Source of the DNA: Aurelia coerulea
Lineage: Eukaryota > Cnidaria > Scyphozoa > Semaeostomeae > Ulmaridae
Direction: 5' to 3'
DNA length: 64,000 nt
Assembly: GCA_039566865.1 (NCBI GenBank)
Contig: CM076957.1
Location: 14,083,896 to 14,147,895, forward strand
The notes beneath the pieces were generated by a model. That model did no database searches. It was given only the letters and a program-made list of their open reading frames with translations, and was not told the DNA's origin. The translations under genes were made by a program, and so were the position numbers. Shown piece by piece: positions 18,016-30,000 of the stretch; position 1 is the first letter of the stretch, and each line of letters starts with the position of its first letter.

Positions 18016-18717
18016 GGCCTAGTCTAAGCATCGTTTTTTGCCGTGTCGAATTGAACTATATTAAAACGGCCTGCCGTGTCTAAAAATCTGATTTAAATAT
18101 CTTTCTTTAGCTGCGTCGGATTGAAATTAAAATGGTTAACGTGGCCATTTTTCAAAATGCACAAGCACAGTGGCTGATCACACGTAGAAAACGCGGACCA
18201 TGGCCTAGAATTGATTAGTTGAACGCGGCAGAAATACCATGTTTAAATCAAGTCATTTTTCTGCCGTTTAATACGACAGAGCTGCTGCACTCCTGTCGTT
18301 TTATCTTTTCAAAACAGCGGGTGATTTACACATTTGAGTAACCGAAGAGGCCTCAGAGGTGAGGCGAAAGCTCTGACAAAAAAGAGCGCAATGAGTGAAA
18401 ATAATAGCAAGTAGAACCAATTAAATTTCATAAATAGATTTAAACATCGTTTTAATGTCGAATTTAATTGACAATTAGAAGTTTTTAGCAGCATCTATTA
18501 AATTCGACACGGCAAAAAACAATGTTTAAACTGGGCCTAAATCAAGTTGTTTTTCTGCCGTTTGATACGACAGAGCTGGTGAACTCCTACCGTTTTATCT
18601 ATTCAAAACGGCAAGTGATTTAACTATCGTTTTTAATGTCGAATTTAATTGCACTTAGAAGTTTTTAGCAGCATCTATTAAATTCGACACGGCAAAAAAC
18701 GATGTTTAAACTTGGCC
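18016..18717. mobile_element. 702-bp Harbinger-like MITE with duplicated right half
   Basis: TTA (18013-18015) and TTA (18718-18720) flank ends GGCCTAGTCTAAGCATCG and, from the right, GGCCAAGTTTAAACATCG, both followed by TTTTTTGCCGTGTCGAAT. A TTA duplication is typical of PIF/Harbinger. A second internal copy of the right end (18502-18536) is followed by a repeat of the CTGCCGTTT-ACGACAGAGCTG block, so the right half occurs twice. Confidence 0.75.
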
Positions 18718-18720
18718 TTA

Positions 18721-19329
18721 GCTGGCTCGGGTTGTGACGTTATAAATAAAAGCAACAATGTCTCTGTTTAACACCATACTGCAGACCTTCATAAACTAGG
18801 ATTTCCTTGAAATCCTACTGTTTTCCTCTGTTAATTCTGAAGCTATGAACGTGTCAATGCCTGTAAAAACTTCACATCAACGTTTTCCGGAAAAACACTG
18901 TAATTTGCTTATGTAACAAAGATATAAAAGACACATCCTAGCTAAGTACAAAGTTTCTTTGAAATGATTCAATCGAAAGAAAGATAATGAACATTTACAC
19001 CAGTTCGTTAACGATTTTAGAAATATGATACACTAGATGGGTCATGCGGGCCTTGAAAGCAATGCAAAGCAAGGCTAAAATGCATCAATTCTCCATGCTG
19101 TGTTACCTGGTCATACCAAAGCTTTTGTGGTCCTTGATTTGATAAAAAAAATATCCGCTTTGTCTAATGTTGCAATACAACTTGCTGATACTGAACAGCT
19201 CGTTTTTAAGTATCTTCCCACTTTAAACATATCACAGGTCATAATATGCTAAGAAAAGAAATAGACACAAATACGCCCTCCTACAAAGTATGTCTTTGGG
19301 ATCAACGACCAAAACAGGTTTATCCTATC
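18721..19329. other. No feature seen
   Basis: Intergenic AT-rich DNA without recognisable coding or repeats. Confidence 0.5.
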
Positions 19330-20045
19330 TTAATCAAATCATAGAGTCAGACTTAGCAAATGAAACTTGCACGAATTCAAGCACAATTTAAGGGATACCA
19401 TCAACTCAATGTGCCCTAGAAAGGACGGCATTTAAGATACGGAGCACTTTTTGTTGCTCTGCCCATCTTATATGAGGTACAACGACCAGATCTTCTCACT
19501 GGAGCTTTTGAATTATTACGACCACTTAGACACATCAATGTTTCTGACGAAATTGCTAAATAAGACTTTGGCTAAAATCCTCATTTCAGCAGGAAATAAT
19601 ACGCCTAAAATTATGGGAAAAATCTCAAAAATTCAGTTGAAGTCTCCGTAAAATTTTGCAATTGACATTTTACAAATTGGTTGTAAAGACTTTTCTGCAC
19701 GGTTTTTCAAAAATTTGATAAATTTTCTGGCCCATCCGCTATGGTGATAAATATTTCAATAGAAATATACTTCAACTGACTACACTTCATCCATCAAACT
19801 GATCGGATTGAATAAGATATTTTCAAAGTTAGGTATAAACCACACAACCACCACGTCCCTTTTGTAAATTTTTCTTTTGTATATAGTATCTAATCGTTTG
19901 CAGAAGTCTATGTAAGCACATGTTTCATGTAGTGGCCATGGGGTAGTCAAGTCTTTCGCTCCCCAGGGTATTGCTCTTGCAAAGTAGTTTGTAAGTAGAA
20001 CATTCAAAAGCAAATGCTTCGTTTCAGGAACAAGTAACAATTATA
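19330..20045 (+). pseudogene. 3' end of a LINE related to the full-length copy at 40-47 kb
   Basis: The plus strand reads FKHNLRDTINSMCPRKDGI, a stop, then DTEHFLLLCPSYMRY, matching the C-terminal CP..DG.EDTEHYLLLC region of the ORF2 at 43547-47480. The following 3' UTR also matches (GGCCATGGGGTAGTC..TTTCGCTCC). The minus-strand open frame over 19780-20040 is antisense to this UTR and is not a gene. Confidence 0.78.
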
Positions 20046-20711
20046 GGATCTCGTGTATCTACAGCGCATTCAGAGCTGAATTCCTAGTGGGCGTTCAAAA
20101 GTGGATCTCCACATTCCTTGGAGGTTAAGTCTCGCCTTAACTCTCGGACATATATTTCTCGAATTCAGCTTTGGAGATTTTCAGAAATAGCTTCTAAATC
20201 ACTTTGAAGAACTCTAATGATTTGCGTCGCGAAAATCGTCAGTCTTCCACGAAAAAAAGCGTCAGTTACTAACTCGTTTTTTAATCTTTTTGTTGATAGC
20301 ATTTTGATTTCGAGTTCTGTAATAAAAAGCAATGAAGTTTTTGAATCACTAGATTTAGAAATCGGACATTAAGGCACTGCAAAATTCCGCAGAACAAATC
20401 GAACGTAGACAAATCAGACACTCAACCCGGCTACAGCCAAAGTTTAATGGCATACCTCGTACGAATAGTCCGATCGGCTACCAAATTTCTGTCAGCTACT
20501 TCTACCACTTCGATTCTACAATAGCCCTGAATTATCATCATGCCATACAGTTTGGTATCTTTACCTCCTCTTCGCTTTATAGTCTTCATATGCATAGGGG
20601 TCAACCCAGGAAAAGATACAGTTCATTGTGCTTTTAGCTATCAGACAATCAGGAAACCACTGCGTTGAAAAACTGCCAAGATGCGAAGGAGATATAGAGC
20701 AAATCTATATA
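20046..20711. other. No feature seen
   Basis: Intergenic sequence between a LINE end and the MITE downstream of NFU1. Confidence 0.5.
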
Positions 20712-21350
20712 CCGGGTGAGTATACAAAGAATCCCCGTTTGGAAGGCAACTGGTCCCTGAATATCAAAGAAATAATATTGACAATTGTTTTGTTTTATTG
20801 CCAATACGTTCAATTAGGTTCAGTAATTTACCCGGCTTTAATCGGTCATTCCTTCCTGTGGATATGAGAGATTTTTTGCAGAAAGCCACTTCCGAAAACC
20901 TGCAAAAACGAGTGAAAACAATGGAACAAATTTTCCTTGGTTTTCCTTCCTAAAAATGATGACACTCGCATGTATTCATTTATTTTGTTCTCTTGGGAGA
21001 ATGGTATCCCCCTGAATAGGTTATTGATACCAGGGAGAAGACTCATTCATCCTCCCAAGAGGAAAGCACGTGCCAAAGAGTGCAGAGGTCATTCCTGTAA
21101 GGCCCGTTTAAGGCAGAAATGTTAGAGAAATTGTTCGTGATTTTGGGTACGTTTTGAAGGTTTCTTGAAGGGGCTTTCTCGAGAAAATCCCCTCATAATT
21201 TCAAAACGGAGTAGTCGATTTCAGTCAGGTAAATTTTGAAATAGATTGAACCATGTCTACCATTAAACTATATATTTGCCGATATCATCATCTTGATATC
21301 CAGGGAGCCGTGACCTTTCAAACGGGGATTCCTTTTATTGACTCACCCGG
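20712..21350. mobile_element. 639-bp TA-flanked foldback element just downstream of NFU1
   Basis: TA, CCGGGTGAGTATACAAAGAA ... right end complement CCGGGTGAGTCAATAAAAGG, TA. The arms share AATCCCCGTTTG and CTCCCTG/GTCCCTG blocks. The right edge lies 44 bases beyond the NFU1 stop codon, and the TIR contains AATAAA on the NFU1 sense strand. Confidence 0.83.
21334..21339 (-). terminator. Candidate poly(A) signal AATAAA for NFU1, inside a MITE TIR
   Basis: TTTATT on the plus strand gives AATAAA on the minus strand 56 bases after the NFU1 stop. It is the only canonical signal seen close to the stop. Usage is inference. Confidence 0.5.
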
Positions 21351-21394
21351 TAGTGTAGAGCAACATAATTTCTTGGGCTATTGCGTTGAAAGTT

Positions 21395-21472
21395 TTAAGG
21401 GTCCTTGTCTTGCAGCCTTTCCTCAAGTTTTTCGAACTCTGTTTTGCTGATTTCATCGAGTTCATCGGTGAC
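21395..21472 (-). CDS. NFU1: NFU1 last exon
   Basis: Acceptor tatcttag|GTCACC, phase 0, 25 codons plus TAA. It encodes an acidic/Lys tail ([15 protein letters not shown]...) with helical character. The tail is longer than the short acidic end of human NFU1. Confidence 0.88.
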   Translation of the reverse strand, partial: VTDELDEISKTEFEKLEERLQDKDP

Positions 21473-24028
21473 CTAAGATACAACAGAGCTTAGAACACAA
21501 ACGTACGAAGCAAAGATGGGGAAATGGCAAGAATATTAGCAGATACTGCGCCAAGCGGATAGTTTGTCAATTATCGCACTCTTTCTGCATTGTTGTGACA
21601 TACTAGGGCACAATAAAAAAGAAACACAGCTTCCTAAATGCAGGTGATTTGCCGAGATAATTGCTGCTTTAAGACAGTAAGACATTATGAAACAGCTGTT
21701 TTATTCTTTATTTAGCTTGAAATGTTAAGGAGTGGCAGTGCGGACCCATTTTCAGAGATCCTCAACAAATGGAAGCCATAACAAAGATCTAAATTTTTGG
21801 TTGTTGATGCTACTTTTGAAAGATAATTCATACAAAACGATGTTTGCAAGATGGCGTCAGGGAATTTCATATTGATAGTTTGCATTTCACGATGGGTCGA
21901 ATAATGAAATCACATAACATTCCTTTGCACCATCTTTAGACCAACCTCTATTAGAAAAGGGAACTGAAAGGAACATCCCTAGCCTAGGCATTCAATAGAT
22001 GAAAGAAGAGTTTATGATGAAGTTAGCATTCTTGAGACAGAAACTTGGAACAGTGCAAAAATAAAAAATAAAATAATGTATTTCATGCTTTCCAAAGAGA
22101 ATCAATCACGACTGCTTCCATTGTAGACAAAACAAAAAGAAATTAGCACAGACCACAACAGCGTTTTCCACACAATATATTAGGATTAGGAAGTTGCCGT
22201 ATACCTCTTCAACTTTCGTGACTTCTGGAACGTAAAACTGCAGCATATTCTCAACACCGCTTTTCAAAGTTAATGCAGAGCTCGGGCAGTTTGAGCAAGA
22301 TCCCTGTAGTGCAAGAAAATCTTATGAAAAAGCAAAGAAAGTATATCTTGGTTAGCCATAATCTAGCTATTTTTGACAAATAGATATAGGCTACTTACTC
22401 AAACGAAGCTTAGCTCATCAGCTACCACGGGGTAGCGAGATTTGCCGGTTCAGTTCAAACATAAGAAGAACTTTTTGCCTTCAAAGCCCTCTTTTACAAG
22501 AAAACCTCTTGTATTTTGAAAACATTTAAACTTTAAAAAACTTGTGTTTTGTTTATTGATAGTATTTAGGTTCTTGGTTTAGGCATAAATATGGCCTGAT
22601 CATTTTGAGTTATACTCAGCACTTCCTGAACCTATAGTAGCGAGCAAGGTACCAAAATCTAAATTTGACAAGAGAGAATATGCAATTTCTTCTATTGTTA
22701 CTATTATACATGATTTATTAAAACTCTGGGACATTTCAAGGATTCACATCTTATAAAGAGACATTACTGGTCTTACTTACTTGCATTTTGAGTTTAACGA
22801 TGCCAGTATCGTAGTCAAACCCCTGAAATAAACAATTTTGCATTTCACCAAGGATTCCTAATTTTTTGGCCTATTTCAACGCGCCTTTTCAAGTTGTAAA
22901 AATTTTATGAAGAAACAAGTATTTCAAGATAATCGAGTACTCTCATGACACAAAGCAGGAACCACGAGAAAGGTAGAAAAATAGCTAAAATACAAGCATA
23001 CGTTACAAATTAATGCATGCTGCAACATTCGATAAGTCACAAGGGTTGCTATGAAGTGAAAATTAATTTTCTTTTCATTGCAAGACCATGTCTGATTAGA
23101 AAAAAACCAATGTTAAGTTTCTTGAAACTGTCTCCAAATGCACACAATGCAACATTTATAATGAAATTTCTGCAACCGAAGTGTTGAATGGAAAAAATAA
23201 TATGATATGACCTTTAACCTTTGAAAATACAGAATAAATTTGGAGCAAAGGTATTCATTTTTGGTAACTAAGAATCCACTCGTATTGGCGTAATGATTTT
23301 TGGGCATGATGGAACACTTTCTGGGTAAAATAGCCTACGAGTAGACCCATTGCATTATCCTAAAGAATAAAGGGTCCATGAAATAAAGAGATAAAGCTTG
23401 CTACGGCTGCCCAACTAATTGCGTTAATCCTCTATTAAAATAATGTATGAAACCGGCCTAAACAAAGACTGCATAAAATTAAGTTCAAGAAATCTGTAGC
23501 TAGCAAGCTTTCGCTCATTAATACAGAGACTACGAGTCTGATTTTGAAACATTGCTGGAAAAGGACAACTCAGTGACAGTCCATCAACGAAGCCTACATT
23601 TGCTCATGGTCGTAATTTATAAGACAAAAGTAAATCTAAACCCTGAATTTATGAAGGACATATTTGTAACCAATGATGTGTCTTACAGCCTAAGAAGCGG
23701 CAATGATATTTTGCAACCAAATCCAAGGACCACAAATTTTGGCATTGAAACCAAACCGTTTATTGGACATAAACTTTGGCAACTGCTACCAAATGAGATA
23801 AAAACTGCTAGCTCCCTGGCAGTTTTTAAAAACCGAATAAAATCATGAAAAGGGGAGCAATGCAACTGTAGGCTTTGTCGAATCTTTGTTTCAAATCTAC
23901 GTTTTTTAGTTTGAACATGTAAATAGTACTTTTTGATTGTAAATGGGTTTTTACCAAATTATTTTTTGTTAGTAGGCCTTAATTAGCTTTAAATTTGCTA
24001 TTGTATATTAGCTTACTTTAAATAAAGA

Positions 24029-24069
<41 letters not shown>

Positions 24070-27000
24070 TAATAACAATAATAATGCGCAGACCCTTTCT
24101 CCAGTTGGACAATGAGTCTACATGTAGGCTATGGATAACAAGCTTTTGTATAAATCTGATGATGCAGGATAAATCAACAAGACTTACAAGCAGTATCTTG
24201 GAATTGTCTCATTATAAAATATTTTGCATTACACATTGTTTCAAAAATATCAGCTTGAGACTTAAGTAAATACGACAAGGATAACAACAACAAGACAAGG
24301 GAAAAGAGCCACAAATGTACCTTAAATATGATATCTCCTCCGTCTTCTTGTACAGTCGGCCTGAAAACAATAAAAAGACGATTAAGCTCTACTGTGACTT
24401 TATAGCCATTGATGATTCTATACAGTAAGACCTCGCATTAAAGAAACCAACTTCTCACACCTTAGCCTGAAATGTTTCTTATATTATATCAATGGTACTT
24501 TTCATATTTTATGCTGAAAGCTTCTTAAGTTTATAATTTCATTTCTGGAAAGTCCTGGAAAATAGGCAACAAAAGAATGACATTTTTAATAGATATGTTA
24601 ACCCTATTTGTACATCATTCACCAATGATTGCCAAGAAAATCAGTTAAAATTTAGGTAAAAATCTGTTAAATCTAACAAATCTTGGGAGCAATTTCTTAT
24701 AAAATTTGCATGAATTGGAAGGCCCCCAGACCATCAGACCTGCACTTATAGTATCAACGAAAATATAAGAAACCATATTTTAGGTGTGAGCCTCGAGTGT
24801 CGTGTTTCTTGTAAGTAGGGGGGGCGGGGGGCTAATTATTTTTTGGGTAGCCTAAAAGTTTCGTTTAATTGGTTCCTTAAATGCGGGGCCTTACTGCATC
24901 AGGATACGATGGAAAAGACTACATCCAATAACTTACTTATCCATAGCAAACTTATTATCGTTTCATTACGCATTACACAATTTTCAGCAACTCTCCGATT
25001 GCTCCCCACGATTCACAATGTGTAATTTCTATGCAAAACAATTCGCCCATCAAGGGAAATCAATACTACAGAAACAACGTAATGTTGTAGTTGTCTAAAC
25101 AGATTTTGATAAAAATGAATTTTGATCTTTGCAATCTTTCTGACAAACAGAGTGCAAATGCTTTCATTGATGATTGTTAAAAATGGTTATATCTGATTCA
25201 AATTCGAGCATTCTTTAAAGGACAATTCTGGGGTTGCTATGATTGATGATAAAATACAACATCATACTATTAGAAATGGTTTATCGTATTTTTTCGCATA
25301 ATTTTTCGCCTTTATCTTGCAAAATTACGTATTCAAATGAGAGACATTTGTGCAATGACATCATCAAGCACAAATCCCCCATATCTTTCTGCACGATCAC
25401 GTCACTACGCAAACATCGCTTATTTGAATTAATAACGCCAGACTTGTACTTTAAGCTGAGGTATCGTACCTTATCCTTGTGTCAAGCAATTCCCTTATCA
25501 TCAAAACTACTTCATCTTCATCATCGGTTCCTATAAAATAACAGAACATAATTTCATCAATCCCATGATTAAAAATTTTACTTAACATTTCAGTTTAAGT
25601 TCTCAGCTGTACCACGTGATCCAATACCGCTTGCGCCAAGATAAGCTATGCACGTTTGGCAGACCACAATAAATCGTACGCTGGGCCGATTTTGAAGATT
25701 CATGACTTAATCTTTGGCAAAAAGCCTGACTTAGTTCCAGGATTGTTTGCAAAAAAATTTTCTAAAGGTTTTTAAAGCTAGAAGTGAGTTTCTTAAAATT
25801 TTCGTTTTCGAAAACACTGAACACGATCAAAAAACGTTGATCAAAATTTCTAAAGACTCGACATGAATGGACAAAGAGAAGACTTTTTCGTGGTGATTTG
25901 GGATTGAGAAATCGATTAATTAATCAATAAAATTAATCGATACAATAGATATTCTACAAAAGAGCCTGGATCAAGCGATGATTTTATACATTCTTACAAG
26001 GCTCGATCGAGTGGCGTTAGGGCATCTAAAGCTCTTGTGCACTTTCAAAAATTCCACAAAATGCATGAAGATGTCCTTCGATTCAGATCCTTTTTCAGAA
26101 TAGCTAAAAGGTCTATTAATAGGTTTCTAAATACCAAATGACCACGAAAAAGTTTTCTCTATTCCATTCATGTCGATTCTTTAGACAACTTGATCGACTT
26201 TTTTTATCGTTTTCAGTGTTTTCGAGAACGAAAATTTCAAGGAACTCGCGTCTAACTCTAAAAATTGAAAACAAAACATTTGCCAAAAATCCCAGAATCT
26301 AATTCAGGCTTAAGTCATGAATCTTCAAAATCGGTCCAGTGTGCGATTTACTGTGGCCTCCCAAACTCGCATATATCATTATTTGAAAAAAGCATGCAAG
26401 AACTTGAGATTTTTCTTCCGGTACCCGTGTGTCTTTTGTCTATTGTCTACAACCAAATCTTTTTTATACAAGGTGAGGTGTCTCATAAAAGCTTCCGAAT
26501 TTTTAAATTCAAATACCTCTCGACCTGCTTGTCGTAATGTTGCTTGCTGGTAATAAAAATCTCATGCAGGAAATAAGACTTTCCCCACCTGAAAAGGATG
26601 TCAGCTGGTTACCTGGAATGTCAACGATGATGCACTTCCTTCAATAAAAAATTGCCATAAATCATTTCAAACTTACCAAACTCATCTTCTAATTCCTCTT
26701 CGTTCATAATCGGTAGGTTACTGGAAAAGAAATCCATGATCGTTGCAAATATGTCTGGCTTGATAACTGTCCATGATACTTCATCATTGTCCTGAAATAT
26801 GAAATACAATTCAGTCATTTAAATCACAAATCACACAGATGAAGTAACCCTACTTTGACCGGGGGCATTTTTCGTCCCCTACCAAACTTTCACAAATATC
26901 TCCACCGTTACTGTAGATATGGAGCTTTTTAACTTTCACTGAAACTTAATTGGCCACGACATTTTAAAATTGCATGGTTCATTTTTGTACCACGTGACCA

Positions 27001-30000
27001 TTGCTGTGCCATGGTCCATTGTCGTACCACGTGGTTTTATTTGGATACAGGTCATAAAGAAATCTTAAAATCCTCACTACATTTTTGCAACCATAGCGCA
27101 AATAATAAAGTCATATACATCATTCGATTTATCTTGTAAGACTACTTTCATTTGACATATAGTTTGTTTATATTTGCTGACATTAGCAAATTCTAATATT
27201 CATGACGTCAGTTATCTTTATTACGTCATAATTTGAATGAATTAATGAAATATATCTCAAAACTTGCAGAAAACAGTGTCAGGATCCTTGTTACTAACAT
27301 TTTCACTCATTAGAAGTCTACAAATAAAGACTCATTGACAACGAAATCTCCATTTGTCTATTCAAATGCAAATTGTTCTTAATTGGCAAGAGGTGCGAGC
27401 AGAGTTGAAAAATGTCTTTGTAAATATCTTCCTCTCCTCTTTAGGCCTGTTTACATGATCCCGCTTAGGCGGGATATTTCGCCTTGCCGGGATACCCAGC
27501 TGCCTATAGAAACACATACAATTTTCGTTGTGCGTTTACATGGGAGTTTCAAAACCGTCCCGTCTTGCCGGGATGCTCTCGGAATGGCGGGATACCTCTT
27601 TTAGCCAGGATGATTTTATCCTTGTAAACACAAACAGGCGGGATGAAATTAGCGTCAATGCGCATGCGATAATGATCAATCTTTTGTTATGGTAATCGGT
27701 GAAACCTGATAAGCGTGGATAACTTTTATCCCGGGCTTTTATCCCATCCCGCCTCTGTCTCTCATGTAAACGCAAAAAGGCTAGGCAAGATATCTCTGCT
27801 TAGGACCGTCGAGAGGGGGGGGGGGGTTGGAGGGGGTAAAAGGTCCGGGGCCCGGGCCTCGAAGGGGCCCGTTAAAATATCGTTCGACAAAATTAGTTAT
27901 TGCTGTAAAATCTCCTTACAGCAACTTTTATGGCAATCTAGCTACCTTACTTCAAACAAAGACATAAGAAAATAGTTTTCTTATGTGGCTACGTTTAAAA
28001 GTTTTTGTGTCCGTACTTTACCAGTTTGGCAAAGTCACCTCGTAAGAGCGAATCTTTCCATTGTGATATCTAAACAATTTTTTCTAAAGTAGCTTTCTTG
28101 AAAAGGGCGTTTCCTTCATTCTCCGAGAGTCTGAAGGGCGTGGTCCCAGAAATTTTCTTCGCCCCCAAGCCCCCCCTAAGGCCCGATCCTAAGAATCGGT
28201 CCAGGGCCTGAGCTGGCTCTCGACAGCCCTGTCTCTGCTAGGCGAGATATCCGGCAGGGCGGGATTATGTAAACAGGCCCTTACTTACTACTTTGGCTAC
28301 AATTCTGCCTGTTAATCTGGACGAATCTCGCTTTTTAAGTCAGTAGCTCAATTATGACAATTTGCCTATTGTTATAGTTGCCTAGCAACAAACCACGTCA
28401 TTAATTCACGTCTATTGTTAATTATTAAAGCTTATTGCGCAAAGAACAATTGACATAAGCTTAATTGTTACATAGATAGAAAAAGAGGCCCCCCCGGTCC
28501 AAAATACTAACATTTCTACCTGGTCCAAATAGGGTCCAAATAATTTGATAATTAAGTGTGAACATATCTGCAAGGCGTCCCAGACGTTCCGACGATCGGC
28601 AAGGACACTAGAGGCAAGTGGGCAGCACGGGGCCAGCAGGTGCCCCTTCCAACGAACAGTTTCTCCTCATCTACATTTTACCCGTTGTAAGGTATCTAGT
28701 GGTTCCTTTGACTCAATGCTTGGCGACTACAAGCAAAACTTGACGTAGGATACTGTTAGGGCATACAAGGGCATATATGCAAGTGAAAAGGGAAAGCCCA
28801 CTATATCTTTGTAGCTTGTCGGCAGGGCTTGAAAATGTCCGGCAGCGCCGGCAGCGGCGCTGCCAGGAAATTTTTGACGAAAACGGTTCGCAGGAAATTT
28901 GTCACTTTTTCGCAGGAAATTTCTGCCATATTCTGGCATATTCCTCATTATCATGTTATTTTCTTGTTCTTTCCTCTTCTTTGCAACACAATTTTTGCGA
29001 TAGTTTTTGTTTGAGTGACGTCTTGCCACTATTTCACACTATTTGTACAATACAAATACCGGTGAACCAAAAGAACTTCAAAAGCTAGATCATAGGTAGC
29101 CTTCTGAAAACAAAAGTTATTCAAAAAGGTTTGTACCACCGTCTATTCAAAAGACTTAACTATCTTTTGAGTGACTGCATAGGCTTTTCAAACTATGATT
29201 ACTGTTTGAAAAACGAGATCTAAAGAAAATTTCGAATCCATTATTTCTCATTTGCAGTGAAATAATGAAGACTCCTTTTCCAGTCAACATTTTGTGAAAC
29301 ATAACTTAAGAGGTGGACTTGAAGTCATCTGGGGAAATTTGTTGTTTGAAAAACTATCGATATCTGTTCCTTATTCAAAAATCGTGCTACCATCCAAAAT
29401 TTGGAATTCGGCTTTGTTCCGTCTTCCAAAACATGGACGGAAATAGGAGGAAACAGTCCATGAAATAACTCAATCACCATATTTTAGGACTGGTTTTTCA
29501 AAGGGTAGTCTTAAGCTTAACCAAGCAATATCTCAAAAATAGCTTAGCCATTCAGCTACATGCTGACCCCTTGTTTGTGTTCATAAAATTTGCTTTCAAG
29601 GACCCTAAACATGATCCAGCTTCCGAAGCTTATTTCTGGGTCAGCCGGTGCCCCCTTTTCAAAAGACTCTTTGTGGGAAACCCAACTTTCGTATATCGCC
29701 AAAGGCATTAAGAAACTCAGGCATTTGAAAAATATCAGTTAAAGGGAATGTAAGCATATAAAAGTGGCTCAAGCCACTTGTGGCCAAATTCTAGCCTATC
29801 AGATATCAGTATTTCCTGTTGACGTAGATCAATTACCCAAATATGGAGCGGCACGTGTCATAGTCTATTGTCTTCGTGCGGATATTTCTATGGAGAAATT
29901 ATATATGCTTAGATTCCCTTTAAGACACATTTTCATTGAAGCATACTTCCACTTTTTGTCCTACTTTGTTACATGCATATAAACAAAGGCGTAGTTTTAT

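Larger units (their letters stand above)
26847..28536. mobile_element. Old piggyBac-like element hosting two nested elements
   Basis: Left end CCCTACTTTGACCGGGGG; right end complement CCCTATTTGGACCAGG with a second copy TTGGACCGGGGGGG further in. The ends match the 15029-15782 family. The TTAA duplication is decayed. It contains a Harbinger-like MITE (27444-28280), which in turn contains a hAT MITE. Confidence 0.65.

Noticed and set aside
19780..20040. 86-codon minus-strand ORF with plausible protein composition
   Set aside because: It is antisense to a LINE 3' UTR that matches the 3' UTR of the full-length LINE at 47.5-47.8 kb.
22393..22450. GGTTCAGTTCAAAC resembling a tRNA T-arm
   Set aside because: No acceptor or anticodon stems could be paired around it.
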